This document shows positions 1 to 13,380 of a DNA stretch of 64,000 nt, piece after piece. How positions within the stretch are numbered: the first letter of the stretch is position 1; each line of letters starts with the position of its first letter. The notes beneath the pieces were generated by a model. That model had not been told where the DNA came from and searched no databases. It saw only the letters and a program-made list of their open reading frames with translations. The stretch lies in NCBI RefSeq assembly GCF_003112695.1, contig NZ_BFBP01000005.1:124439-188438 (forward strand). Reading direction: 5' to 3'. The position numbers and the translations under genes were made by a program. Source of the stretch: Azospira sp. I13. GTDB taxonomy: Bacteria > Pseudomonadota > Gammaproteobacteria > Burkholderiales > Rhodocyclaceae.

Positions 1-3000
1 ATCTTCAACGGCTCCTCCAACCGCAAGCCGGTGTCCCGCGCCTCCGTCGAACTGATCTTCGACAACTCCCTCGGCCGGGCCATGGGCCAGTGGAGCCAGT
101 ACGCCGAACTGTCGGTGAAGCGGGTGCTGACCCGGGCTGGCCAGTCCGACTACCTGATCAACAACATCAAGGTCCGGCGCAAGGACATCACCGATCTCTT
201 CCTCGGCACCGGCCTGGGCCCCCGAGCCTACGCCATCATCGGCCAGGGCATGATCTCCCGCATCATCGAGGCCAAGCCCGACGAGCTGCGGGTGTTCCTC
301 GAAGAGGCCGCCGGCGTCACCCGCTACAAGGAGCGGCGCAAGGAAACCGAAGGCCGCCTGGCCGACACCCGGGAAAACCTGCTGCGGGTGGAAGACATCC
401 GCCTCGAACTGGGCGGCCAGATGGAGCGCCTGGAAGCCCAGGCCGCCGTGGCCCGCCAGTACCACCAGCTGAACGACGAACTGACCCTGAAACAGCAGGT
501 GCTGTGGGTGCTGCGGCGTAACGAGGCCAAGGCCGAGCAGCAGCGTTTCGCCCTGGAAATCGAGCGGGCCGGCACCGACCTGGAAGGCCAGACCGCCATC
601 CTGCGGGAGACCGAAGCTCAGCTGGAAGCCTCCCGGGAAGCCCACTTCGCTGCCAGCGACGGGGTGCACCAGGCCCAGAGCGACCTCTTCACGGTCAATG
701 CCGACGTCGCCCGTCTGGAAACCGAAATCCGCCACCAGCGCGAATCCCGCCTGCAGCTGGAATCCCGCATTGCCCAGCTGGAAGGCGAGCAGCAGCACTG
801 GCAGGAGCAGGGCGAAAACCTGGACATGGAAGAGGAGCGCTGGCGCGAGCTGCAACTGGTGGCCGAAGCCCGCCTCGAGCAGGCCCAGATGAAGCTGGAA
901 GCGCGTCAGGAACGCCTGCCCATGGCCGAAGAAGCCCAGGCGGCGGCCCAGGAAGCCCTCAACCAGCAGCGCAATGAAATGGCCAAGGTGGAGCAGGTTC
1001 TGCAGGTCGAACAGACCCACCGCAGCCATGCCCAGCGCACCCTGCAGACCATCGCCCAGCGCCGGGACCGCATGGAGCAGGAGCGGGACAGTCTGGCCGA
1101 GCCCGATACCAGCGAACTGGACCTGAAAACCGAGGAACTGGAAGAGCAGAAGGAACGCCTGATCGCCCTCCAGGACAAGCTGGGCGCCGCCCAGGGCGAA
1201 TTGCCCCAGCTCGAATCCCGCCGCCGCGACCTGCTCAACGAGGTGCAGCAGGCCATGAAGGACGTGGCCGACGTGCGCGCCCGTCGGGCCGCCCTGGAGC
1301 AATTGCAGGCCCGGGTCCAGTCCGGCGGCAAGGTGGGCGAGTGGCTGCGTCGCCACGGCCTCGAAGGCCGCACGCCCCTGTGGAAGCGCTTGCACGTGGA
1401 GGCTGGCTGGGAAGACGCAGTGGAAGCCGTGCTGCGGGAACGCCTCAACGCCGTGGCGGCAGAAGACCCCACAGCCTTGGCGGCCCTGGTGGCCGACAAA
1501 CCCGCCGGCAAGCTTACCCTGCTGCTCTCCGGCGCCGCGCCGGTGGCCAGCGGCGGTCTCCTGGCCCGCATCCGTTGCGACGAGCCGACCCTGGCCGGCG
1601 TCATTGCCGACTGGCTCCACGGCGTGGATGGTGTCGATAACCTGGAAGCCGCGCTGCCGCGGCGCGAAAGCCTGGCCCCCGGCCAGTCCCTGGTGACCCG
1701 GGAAGGCCATCTGGTCACCCGCCACAGCCTCACCCTGTTCGCCCCCGACTCCACCGAACACGGCCTGCTGGAACGGCAACGGGAAATCGAATCCCTGGCT
1801 TCGGTGCTCGAAGACAAGCAACTGGCAGTGGAAACCGTGCAGGCCCAGCTGGCCGAAGTGGAGGCCCGCATCACCGACCTCCAGGCCGACAGCCAGAACC
1901 TGCGTCGTCGCACCCAGGAACAGCAGGACCGCATCCACACCCTGCAGATGGAAGTGCTGCGGCAGAACCAGATTCTCGACCGTATCCGGGAGCGCCACGC
2001 CCAGATCGAACAGGCCGCCACCGAACTGGCGGCGGAAGAGGAAGTGGAGCAGGAACGCCTGTTCATGGCCGACGAGGCCATTGCCGTGCAGCGCGAAATC
2101 CTCGACGAACTCCATGCCCGCTTCGCCGGCGTCCGCGCCCGCCTGGAAGAGGCCGACCGTGCCCTGCGCGAAGAGCGGGAAGCCCTGGCCGGCGTCGAGC
2201 GGGAACAGCGGGAGGCCCAGTTCGCCCTGCGGGAATGCCAGAGCAAGCTGGCGGAGATGGCCAACAACCGGACCATGTCCCAGCGCCAGCAGAACCGCAT
2301 TCAGGAAGACCTGGCCCAGTGCCGGGAGAACTACGACAACCTGCAGGTGGAAATCCTCGAACCCCGGCTCCAGGAGGCCCTGGAAATGCGGGTGCTGCGG
2401 GAGCAGGCCCTGGCCCATCAGCGGGAAGCCCTGGAAAACGCCACCCAGGCCCTGCGCCATCTGGAAGAACAGCGCCTCAAGGTCGAACAGGGCCTGAACC
2501 CCATGCGTGACCGGGTGGGCGAACTACGCCTCAAGGAACAGGCCGCCGCCCTCAATGTGGAGCAGCTCACCGCCCAGCTACTGGAAGCCGGCGCCAACGA
2601 GGAAATCCTGGCCGAACAGGCCCAGGCCTTTGCCGGCACCAAGGCCAGTACCCTACAAGGCTCCATCGGCAGCCTGCAGAAGGCCATCCTCGAACTCGGC
2701 GCGGTCAACCTGGCCGCCCTGGAAGAGCTGGAAGCGGCCAAGCAGCGCAAGGAATTCCTCGATGCTCAGGCGGACGACCTGAACACCGCCATGGAAACCC
2801 TGGAAAACGCCATCCGCCGCATCGACAAGGAAACCCGGGACCTGCTCCAGGCCACTTACGACACGGTGAACCGCCACTTCGGCGAGCTTTTCCCGACCCT
2901 GTTCGGCGGCGGCGAGGCCCGACTGGTCATGACCGGCGACGAAATCCTCGATTCCGGGGTGCAGATCATCGCCCAGCCCCCGGGCAAGAAGAACGCCACC

Positions 3001-3318
3001 ATCCACCTGCTCTCCGGTGGCGAAAAGGCCCTCACGGCCATCGCCCTGGTCTTCGCCATGTTCCAGCTCAACCCGGCGCCTTTCTGCCTGCTGGACGAAG
3101 TGGATGCGCCTCTTGACGATTCGAATACCGAGCGCTTTGCCGACATGGTCAAGCGCATGTCCTCCAATACCCAGTTTTTGTTCATCAGCCACAACAAGAT
3201 CGCCATGGAAATGGCCCAGCAACTGGTGGGCGTGACCATGCAGGAATCCGGGGTCTCCCGCGTCGTCGAAGTGGACATCGCCGAGGCCCTGCGTATGCGC
3301 GAACAGGTGGCCGCATGA
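1..3318 (+). CDS. smc: Chromosome segregation ATPase SMC (5'-truncated by window edge)
   Basis: The reading frame is already open at base 1, so the N-terminal head with Walker A (roughly the first 60 or more residues) lies outside the window. What remains is the end of the N-terminal head (VFLEEAAGVTRYKERR), a very long Glu/Gln/Arg-rich coiled coil, a hinge around fragment residues 440-590, the returning coiled coil, and the C-terminal head with the ABC signature LLSGGEKALTAIA near 1003 and Walker B FCLLDEVDAPLDD near 1028. SMC dimers bind ScpA/ScpB and DNA to condense and segregate chromosomes. zipA and ligA follow directly on the same strand, an arrangement I recall from other betaproteobacteria. 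Identity is very secure; only the start is missing. Confidence 0.97.
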   Translation: MFNGSSNRKPVSRASVELIFDNSLGRAMGQWSQYAELSVKRVLTRAGQSDYLINNIKVRRKDITDLFLGTGLGPRAYAIIGQGMISRIIEAKPDELRVFLEEAAGVTRYKERRKETEGRLADTRENLLRVEDIRLELGGQMERLEAQAAVARQYHQLNDELTLKQQVLWVLRRNEAKAEQQRFALEIERAGTDLEGQTAILRETEAQLEASREAHFAASDGVHQAQSDLFTVNADVARLETEIRHQRESRLQLESRIAQLEGEQQHWQEQGENLDMEEERWRELQLVAEARLEQAQMKLEARQERLPMAEEAQAAAQEALNQQRNEMAKVEQVLQVEQTHRSHAQRTLQTIAQRRDRMEQERDSLAEPDTSELDLKTEELEEQKERLIALQDKLGAAQGELPQLESRRRDLLNEVQQAMKDVADVRARRAALEQLQARVQSGGKVGEWLRRHGLEGRTPLWKRLHVEAGWEDAVEAVLRERLNAVAAEDPTALAALVADKPAGKLTLLLSGAAPVASGGLLARIRCDEPTLAGVIADWLHGVDGVDNLEAALPRRESLAPGQSLVTREGHLVTRHSLTLFAPDSTEHGLLERQREIESLASVLEDKQLAVETVQAQLAEVEARITDLQADSQNLRRRTQEQQDRIHTLQMEVLRQNQILDRIRERHAQIEQAATELAAEEEVEQERLFMADEAIAVQREILDELHARFAGVRARLEEADRALREEREALAGVEREQREAQFALRECQSKLAEMANNRTMSQRQQNRIQEDLAQCRENYDNLQVEILEPRLQEALEMRVLREQALAHQREALENATQALRHLEEQRLKVEQGLNPMRDRVGELRLKEQAAALNVEQLTAQLLEAGANEEILAEQAQAFAGTKASTLQGSIGSLQKAILELGAVNLAALEELEAAKQRKEFLDAQADDLNTAMETLENAIRRIDKETRDLLQATYDTVNRHFGELFPTLFGGGEARLVMTGDEILDSGVQIIAQPPGKKNATIHLLSGGEKALTAIALVFAMFQLNPAPFCLLDEVDAPLDDSNTERFADMVKRMSSNTQFLFISHNKIAMEMAQQLVGVTMQESGVSRVVEVDIAEALRMREQVAA

Positions 3319-3334
3319 TTACCAAGGAAAAGCC

Positions 3335-8026
<4,692 letters not shown>

Positions 8027-8036
8027 GGAACCCGCC

Positions 8037-8585
8037 ATGGCAAGCCGCGAAGAAGCCCTCGACATGCTGGCCCAGGCGGAGCTGATCCATTCCGCCGAAA
8101 CCCTCGCCGCCGCGGTGGACCGGGTGGCCGGAGAAATCACTGCACGCCTGGGGGAGAGTAATCCCCTGGTGCTGTGTGTGATGACCGGCGGCATCATGTT
8201 TGCCGGCCAGCTCATGGCCCGTCTGCCTTTCCCGGCGGATTTCGATTACCTGCACGCCACCCGCTACGGCCAGGATACGGCCGGTGGCGCCCTGTCCTGG
8301 CGCGCTGCGCCGTGGACCAGCGTGAAGGACCGCACCGTGCTGGTGGTGGACGACATTCTGGACGAAGGCGTCACCCTGGCCGCGGTAAAGGATCGCCTGC
8401 TGCACCAGGGCGCCAAGGCTGTCTACCTGGCGGTGGTGGCGGACAAGGAAAACGGCAAGGACAAGCCGGTAGCGGCCGACTTCACCGCCCTGACGGTGCC
8501 GGACCGCTTCGTTTTCGGCTACGGCATGGATGCCTACGGTGCCTGGCGCAACCTTCCGGCCATTTACGCCCTCAAAGGGCAATAA
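8037..8585 (+). CDS. hpt: Hypoxanthine(-guanine) phosphoribosyltransferase
   Basis: 182 residues, type I phosphoribosyltransferase fold. The PRPP-binding loop is VLVVDDILDEGVTL (about 101-114), and the early block VLCVMTGGIMFAGQL fits the pyrophosphate loop of HPRT enzymes. It converts hypoxanthine (and probably guanine) plus PRPP to the nucleotide. The ATG at 8037 follows an AAGGAA ribosome-binding site, 10 bases after the galU stop; the longer open frame starting inside galU is not needed. The next gene is a methylthioinosine phosphorylase whose product is hypoxanthine, so the two genes make a coherent salvage pair. Substrate preference (hypoxanthine versus guanine) cannot be read from sequence alone. 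Confidence 0.88.
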   Translation: MASREEALDMLAQAELIHSAETLAAAVDRVAGEITARLGESNPLVLCVMTGGIMFAGQLMARLPFPADFDYLHATRYGQDTAGGALSWRAAPWTSVKDRTVLVVDDILDEGVTLAAVKDRLLHQGAKAVYLAVVADKENGKDKPVAADFTALTVPDRFVFGYGMDAYGAWRNLPAIYALKGQ

Positions 8586-8692
8586 GCCCGGCACTCCCGG
8601 CAAGGCCAACCTGGCCGACCCGGCAAATAATCAGCCACCACGGCACCCGGCGTTGAAAAGCGCCGCAGAACCCACCTCGGAGTAATCCTGCA

Positions 8693-9445
8693 ATGCTCGC
8701 AATCATTGGCGGAAGCGGCCTGACCCAACTGGCCAACCTGGACATTTCCCACCGGGAAATCATCCGCACCCCCTACGGCGAACCCTCCGGCCCCGTCACT
8801 TTCGGCAACATCTGCGGCGAGCCCGCCATGTTCCTGGCCCGTCACGGCTATGGCCACACCATCCCGCCCCATGAGGTGAACTACCGCGCCAACCTCTGGG
8901 CCCTGTGGTCCAAGAAGGCCACCGCCGTGGTCTCCGTGGCTTCCGTCGGCGGCATCCGGGCCGACCTGGCCCCCGGCGACATCGTCATCCCCCACCAGAT
9001 CATCGACTACACCTGGGGCCGCAAATCCACTTTCCACGAAGGCGATGGCTGTACCGTCACCCATGTGGATTTCACCCATCCCTACGACGAAGTCCTGCGC
9101 TGCCACATTCTCACCGCCGCCTCCATGATCGGTGAGGAGGTGCGCATGGGCGGCGTCTATGCCGCCACCCAGGGCCCGCGCCTGGAAACCGCCGCCGAGA
9201 TCAACCGCATGGAGCGGGACGGTGCCGATCTGGTGGGCATGACCGGCATGCCGGAAGCCGTGCTGGCCCGGGAGCTGGATCTGCCCTATGCCGCCATCAA
9301 TGTGGTGGCCAATTTCGCCGCTGGCCGCGGCGAGAGCGCCGACGGCATCCACTTCGAATCCATCGAGGATGTGCTGCAGAACGCCATGGGCCGAGTGCGC
9401 GGCATCATCGAGCAACTGGTGGCCAACCACGGGGCCCGGGACTGA
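8693..9445 (+). CDS. S-methyl-5'-thioinosine phosphorylase (MTAP-family)
   Basis: 250 residues, nucleoside phosphorylase family 2. Family blocks include [10 protein letters not shown] (4-13), the phosphate-binding TARHG-like [21 protein letters not shown]-like [19 protein letters not shown] and VGMTGMPEA. From memory these agree closely with the Pseudomonas aeruginosa methylthioinosine phosphorylase rather than with adenosine-specific MTA phosphorylases. It would split 5'-methylthioinosine into hypoxanthine and 5-methylthioribose-1-phosphate. The hypoxanthine phosphoribosyltransferase gene lies just upstream (107-base gap), consistent with this route. The substrate call (thioinosine rather than thioadenosine) is inferred from similarity and context. 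Confidence 0.83.
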   Translation: MLAIIGGSGLTQLANLDISHREIIRTPYGEPSGPVTFGNICGEPAMFLARHGYGHTIPPHEVNYRANLWALWSKKATAVVSVASVGGIRADLAPGDIVIPHQIIDYTWGRKSTFHEGDGCTVTHVDFTHPYDEVLRCHILTAASMIGEEVRMGGVYAATQGPRLETAAEINRMERDGADLVGMTGMPEAVLARELDLPYAAINVVANFAAGRGESADGIHFESIEDVLQNAMGRVRGIIEQLVANHGARD

Positions 9446-9450
9446 CCGCC

Positions 9451-9981
9451 ATGGCCGGTACCGCCCGCCCCATCCTGCGCATGGGCCATCCGGTGCTGAC
9501 CCGGCCGGCCCGGGAAATCACCCGCTTCGGCACGCCGGAGCTGGCCGCCCTGATTGCCGACATGCAGGCCACCATGGAAGCCGCCGGTGGCGTCGGCCTG
9601 GCGGCCCCCCAGATCGGCGTGGACCTGCGCCTGGTGATTTTCGGCTTCGAGCATAGCGAGCGTTACCCCGAGGCGCCGGCAGTGCCCTTCACCATTCTCC
9701 TCAACCCGGTGCTGGAACCCCTGGGGCCGGAGATGGAGGAGGGCTGGGAAGGCTGCCTTTCCCTGCCCGGCATGCGTGGCTGGGTGCCCCGCTGGCAACG
9801 CCTGCGCTACCGGGGCTTCACCCCTGACGGCCAGCCCCTGCTGCGGGAGGTGGAAGGTTTTCACGCCCGGGTGGTGCAGCACGAGTGCGACCATCTGGAC
9901 GGGCTGCTTTACCCGGCCCGCATCCGGGATTTCAGCCGTTTCGGCTTTACCGACGAGTTGTTCCCCGAAGACCTGAACTGA
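9451..9981 (+). CDS. def: Peptide deformylase
   Basis: 176 residues. It removes the formyl group from nascent protein N-termini. All three metal-site motifs are intact: motif [11 protein letters not shown] (47-56), motif [10 protein letters not shown] (100-107, metal-ligand Cys) and motif [11 protein letters not shown] (144-151, two His ligands and catalytic Glu). The loop between motifs I and II holds [12 protein letters not shown], typical of the second deformylase found in many proteobacteria, so this may be a paralogue of the deformylase that pairs with fmt; no fmt is adjacent. It lies 5 bases after the phosphorylase gene and probably shares its mRNA. A tRNA-Leu gene follows. Confidence 0.94.
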   Translation: MAGTARPILRMGHPVLTRPAREITRFGTPELAALIADMQATMEAAGGVGLAAPQIGVDLRLVIFGFEHSERYPEAPAVPFTILLNPVLEPLGPEMEEGWEGCLSLPGMRGWVPRWQRLRYRGFTPDGQPLLREVEGFHARVVQHECDHLDGLLYPARIRDFSRFGFTDELFPEDLN

Positions 9982-10027
9982 GGCGGCAAGCCGCAGCCAA
10001 GAGTCCCGCGGACCGGCCGGAAGCCGC

Positions 10028-10033
10028 TATAAT
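10028..10033 (+). promoter_or_regulatory. Probable -10 element for tRNA-Leu
   Basis: A perfect TATAAT lies 15 bases before the mature tRNA 5' end. I see no convincing -35 hexamer at 16-18 bases upstream, so strength is unclear. Confidence 0.5.
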
Positions 10034-10048
10034 CCGGCCTTTCCGTCC

Positions 10049-10133
10049 GCCCGGGTGGTGAAATTGGTATACACAGCGGACTTAAAATCCGCCGCCGCAA
10101 GGCTTACGGGTTCAAGTCCCGTCCCGGGCACCA
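10049..10133 (+). tRNA. tRNA-Leu (anticodon UAA)
   Basis: 85 nt including the encoded CCA. The acceptor stem GCCCGGG pairs with CCCGGGC (10123-10129) and is followed by ACCA. The D-arm begins with the usual TGGTGAAATTGGTA pattern. The anticodon loop CTTAAAA gives UAA, flanked by the stem GCGGA/TCCGC. A long variable arm typical of class II leucine tRNAs precedes GGTTCAAGTCC in the T-arm. A TATAAT lies just upstream. Confidence 0.96.
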
Positions 10134-10166
10134 CTGCTTTGTTCCGCCACACGCCAGACACGCCAA

Positions 10167-10622
10167 GTGATCGTCTTTGAACTTTCCTGCGACCAGGAAC
10201 ACCGTTTCGAGGGCTGGTTCCGCTCCGCCGAGGACTTTTCCCGCCAGCAGGAACAGGGCCTGGTGAGCTGCCCCCACTGTAATTCGCCCCAGGTGCGCAA
10301 GCTGCCCTCGGGCCTGCACATCGGCCAGCGGGCCACAGAACCCGCCGCGCCTGCCGGAGCAGCGGAAGGTCAGGGCACCGGGGCGATGGCCGATCCTGCT
10401 GCCAACCCCATGGCCGCTTACCGCCAGGTAGTGGATTTCCTCATGAACATCAGCGACGACGTGGGTAACGCCTTCGCCGAGGAAGCCCGCAAGATGCACT
10501 ACGAGGAAGCGCCCCAGCGCTCCATCCGCGGCCAGGCGACGGACGACGAGTTCGCCGAGCTGGAAGAGGAGGGCATCGGCGTCTTCCGCCTGCCGGTGCC
10601 GAAGAAGGGGAACCTCAATTGA
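10167..10622 (+). CDS. DUF1178 family protein
   Basis: 151 residues. The N-terminus MIVFELSCDQEHRFEGWF and the zinc-ribbon-like CPHCNSPQVRK (about 35-45) match the DUF1178 family, whose function is unknown. The middle is Ala/Pro-rich and low-complexity, followed by a conserved C-terminal helical part (VVDFLMNISDDVGNAFAEEARKM as two shorter family blocks) and an acidic tail. The start is GTG at 10167, which gives the family-typical N-terminus. The stop overlaps the TTG of the next gene (TTGA), suggesting coupling. Confidence 0.8.
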   Translation: MIVFELSCDQEHRFEGWFRSAEDFSRQQEQGLVSCPHCNSPQVRKLPSGLHIGQRATEPAAPAGAAEGQGTGAMADPAANPMAAYRQVVDFLMNISDDVGNAFAEEARKMHYEEAPQRSIRGQATDDEFAELEEEGIGVFRLPVPKKGNLN

Positions 10623-10894
10623 TCGTCCATAACCAAGACCGCGTTCTGGCCGTGGTGATCCGCCATGACGGCCGTCAGGTCAGTCTGGTGCCCATGAAGA
10701 CGGGCAAGCTGGCCGTGCTGCGCCTGCTGGCGGCCCAATTCAGCCAGGAATGGCAGCCCTGCGATTGCGCCCTGGCGGCGACGGTGGAGAGCTTTTTGCG
10801 CCACGCCCGGGACCACGGCGCCTCCAAGGAGGCCCTGGCCGGCCTGGAACGCCTGGCGGTGCGCGATCGGGACGTGGTAGCTTCGCTGTTCTAA
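10619..10894 (+). CDS. Small conserved hypothetical protein
   Basis: 91 residues, no domain I recognise. It starts with TTG overlapping the stop of the upstream DUF1178 gene in a TTGA junction, a coupling pattern seen elsewhere in this window. The sequence looks folded and soluble (MIVHNQDRVLAVVIRHDGRQ, then helical LRLLAAQFSQEW and a C-terminal helical part), with no signal peptide or membrane segment. Codon use matches neighbouring core genes. It may act with the DUF1178 protein; nothing else can be said. Confidence 0.6.
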   Translation: MIVHNQDRVLAVVIRHDGRQVSLVPMKTGKLAVLRLLAAQFSQEWQPCDCALAATVESFLRHARDHGASKEALAGLERLAVRDRDVVASLF

Positions 10895-11236
10895 GCCAGG
10901 CCCCGGGGGTTTGTGTCTCGGAGTTGCATCCGCCATGGCCGTCCGGCCATGGCTTCAATCCGCTGAAATTTCCTCTTCCCCCTCAAGGTGCCTCCACAAG
11001 GCAATAGGGACGCCATGCTTCCCCTTGTTACCCCGGAGAGGCAAGCAGGGCGCGGCGTTTCAGGCATGTCCGCGCCCCTATTAGGTTTTCAGGTAGTTTT
11101 CATGGATTTTAGGCAGGTAGCCTGAGCCGGTACGTAGACCGGCCGCGTGGGAAGCGAGAGAAATGCCCGAGGCAAGCAGGCTGCCCCCCATCGAACCGTC
11201 GCACTGGGGCCGCCAGCCTGGCGGCCACTGCCGGGG
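10895..11236. other. Intergenic region without a convincing gene
   Basis: 342 bases between two converging genes. I see a perfect 12-base direct repeat GAGGCAAGCAGG at 11038-11049 and 11169-11180. A palindrome (GGCCGCCAG/CTGGCGGCC) lies at 11208-11226, just past the stop of the minus-strand NosD-like gene; it lacks a T-tract. No tRNA, riboswitch or start-codon-supported frame is apparent. Confidence 0.5.
11208..11226 (-). terminator. GC-rich hairpin downstream of NosD-like gene
   Basis: A nine-base-pair inverted repeat around a single central base (about 8 bp if a 3-base loop forms) starts 11 bases past the minus-strand stop codon. No T-tract follows on the minus strand, so it is at best a U-less terminator or an mRNA 3' end stabiliser. 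Confidence 0.35.
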
Positions 11237-12538
11237 CTAGCGGAACATGCGGGGCGAAGGGTCCCGCAGGATCAGGGTCGGGTGGGAGAACGGCGCCAGC
11301 CGTTCGAGGAAATCCAGCAGCTCCAGCACCGGTGAGTTGCGGAAGAAGCGGGCCGCCGGGGTATCCATCCAGATACGGTCGGCGTAGGCGTAGATTTCGT
11401 GGGGGGTATCCCCCTGACCGTCGTGGTTGCGGTCAAAGCCTTGGTAGTCGTCCCAGGAATTGCCAATCCAGTAGTCGTTTTCCGGGTTGCCCGAGTCGCT
11501 GGCGCTGACCTGCCAGAGATTGTTCTCGAAGCGGTTGGCCAGGCTGATATGGCCGCCCCGTTCGCCATAAAAATTGATGCCGGTGACGTTGTGGGCCAGG
11601 CGGTTGCGGTGCAGCACGATGCGGTTGAGGGGGTGGGATGGGGAGTCGGCCATGATGCCGACGGCGCAGTGGATGATGTCGTTATCCTCGATGAGGATGG
11701 CCGCCGTTTCCTTCAGGGCAATGCCGGCGCCGGAGGCATCCATGGCGTGCAGCACCCGGTTACGCCGCACGATGGCGCCTTCGGAATTCATGATGATGAT
11801 GCCGGTGGAGTTGCGCTCCAGCACGTTGTCTTCGATCAGGCTGCGGTTGGAAAAGAGGAAGTTCATGCCGCGACGGCTATCGCGGATGGTGTTGCGGCGG
11901 AAGACGTTGCGCGGGGCGTTGCTGATGGTCAGGTCCCGGGTCTGGGCGATGTCGTTGTCTTCGATCAGGTTGCCGCTGCTGTACCACAGGCGCAGGGCAT
12001 CGCCCCGGTCCGCCGAATCCACCGGGCGGGAGCGGATGCGGTTGCGGCGCAGGATGTTGTGGTTCGATTGCTTGAGGGAAATGCCGAAGAGGCTGTCGTC
12101 GATGCTGTTGCCTTCGATGATGTTGTCGTTTCCCACCACGGCCATGGCCGAATCCAGCTGGTCGTGGGAATCGCCACTGCCGGTCAGGCGCAGGCCGCGG
12201 ATCTGGGCGCCGCTGGCTTCGAGTACGAGGATGGTGCCGTGGCCGCCGTTATCGACGGTGACCTGGCCCTGGCCATCCAGGGTCATGGCCTTGTCGATGC
12301 GCACTGGCCCCCGGTAGGTGCCGGGTGGGGGCACCAGGGTGCCGCCCGCCGGCGTGGCGTCGATCCAGGGTTGCAGCGGCGGCGGGGGAGGTGGGGTGGT
12401 CGCCGATGTGGCCAGGCCGATGGCCGGGAAGAGGACTGAAAACAGGGCGGAGCACAGAAGCGCCAGCACGGCGCTGCCAAACACGGCCGACAGGCGCAGG
12501 CAACGGCCCAGGAAGGTGTGCGGGCGGCTCCGGGTCAC
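11237..12538 (-). CDS. NosD-like periplasmic right-handed beta-helix protein
   Basis: 433 residues. A hydrophobic export signal near residues 12-40 precedes a poly-proline stretch. A long run of short parallel-beta-helix turns follows (IIEGNSIDD, LIEDNDIAQ, VFRRNTIRD, LIEDNVLERNSTG, ILIEDNDIIHC), as in the NosD/CASH family that helps mature nitrous oxide reductase. The tail ENDYWIGNSWDDYQGFD is also NosD-like. No other nos gene (nosZ, nosF, nosY, nosL) is nearby, so a role in N2O reductase assembly is unproven. The GTG start at 12538 overlaps the dnaQ stop (GTGA), so it is coupled to dnaQ. Confidence 0.75.
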   Translation of the reverse strand: MTRSRPHTFLGRCLRLSAVFGSAVLALLCSALFSVLFPAIGLATSATTPPPPPPLQPWIDATPAGGTLVPPPGTYRGPVRIDKAMTLDGQGQVTVDNGGHGTILVLEASGAQIRGLRLTGSGDSHDQLDSAMAVVGNDNIIEGNSIDDSLFGISLKQSNHNILRRNRIRSRPVDSADRGDALRLWYSSGNLIEDNDIAQTRDLTISNAPRNVFRRNTIRDSRRGMNFLFSNRSLIEDNVLERNSTGIIIMNSEGAIVRRNRVLHAMDASGAGIALKETAAILIEDNDIIHCAVGIMADSPSHPLNRIVLHRNRLAHNVTGINFYGERGGHISLANRFENNLWQVSASDSGNPENDYWIGNSWDDYQGFDRNHDGQGDTPHEIYAYADRIWMDTPAARFFRNSPVLELLDFLERLAPFSHPTLILRDPSPRMFR

Positions 12539-13254
12539 GGTGCGGCGGGGAGCGGTTCCGGCGGCAGCCACAGGCATTTGCCCTTGCTTTCCTTGTTGAT
12601 GCCGGCCAGCACCTGCTGGTGGGCCGCCAGTTCTTCGTCGCTGGCCCGCAGCACCCGGGTGGGCCGGCGCTCCCGGTTGGCCACCGCCAGATCGGCGGAG
12701 TGGCTGGGGGATTGGCCCAGGTCGATCATCAGGCTTTCCTGGCCCCGGGTCATGGCGACATAGACTTCGCCAAGAATCTCCGCATCCAGCAAGGCGCCGT
12801 GCAGGGTACGGTGGGAGTTGTCCACCTCGTAGCGGTCGCACAGGGCATCCAGGTTGTTTTTCTTGCCCGGATGCAGGTCCTTCGCCATTTTCAGGGTATC
12901 CACCACCCCGGAACAGACTTCACCAATGGGTGGCAGCTTGAGGCGCGCCAGCTCGGCGTTGAGGAAGCCTACGTCAAAGGGGGCGTTGTGGATGACCAGC
13001 TCGGCACCCCGGATGAAATCGAGGAATTCGGCAGCGATGGCCGCGAATTTCGGCTTGTCTGCCAGGAATTCCAGGCTAATGCCGTGCACCGCCTGGGCGC
13101 CTTCATCGATGGCCCGTTCGGGATTGACGTATTTGTGGAAGTGGCGGTTGGTGAGCCGCCGATTGACCATTTCCACCCCGGCCACTTCGATGATGCGGTG
13201 CCCCTGCTTGTGTTCCAGGCCGGTGGTTTCAGTATCGAGAAAGATCTGGCGCAT
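12535..13254 (-). CDS. dnaQ: DNA polymerase III epsilon subunit (3'-5' proofreading exonuclease)
   Basis: 239 residues. DEDDh exonuclease motifs are in place: Exo I FLDTETTGL (5-13), Exo II with HNAPFDVGFLN (about 96-106), and Exo III HGALLDAEILGEVY (His and Asp in about 152-165). The start MRQIFLDTETTG at 13254 fits homologues; an in-frame ATG seven codons upstream gives a poor N-terminus. The C-terminal part carries the region that in E. coli DnaQ contacts the alpha subunit. rnhA lies upstream on the same strand, the rnhA-dnaQ neighbourhood common in proteobacteria. Its TGA overlaps the GTG of the NosD-like gene. Confidence 0.94.
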   Translation of the reverse strand: MRQIFLDTETTGLEHKQGHRIIEVAGVEMVNRRLTNRHFHKYVNPERAIDEGAQAVHGISLEFLADKPKFAAIAAEFLDFIRGAELVIHNAPFDVGFLNAELARLKLPPIGEVCSGVVDTLKMAKDLHPGKKNNLDALCDRYEVDNSHRTLHGALLDAEILGEVYVAMTRGQESLMIDLGQSPSHSADLAVANRERRPTRVLRASDEELAAHQQVLAGINKESKGKCLWLPPEPLPAAP

Positions 13255-13380
13255 AACGGTTCCGATGGTAAGCAATGACGGGCGGTTGATCCCCCGCCTA
13301 TATCAAATCCGGTGAAAATCGGGCACGACCGGGCTGGTTGGGTGAGGCGGACGGATCAGGATCCGGCGGCCTCCAGCATC

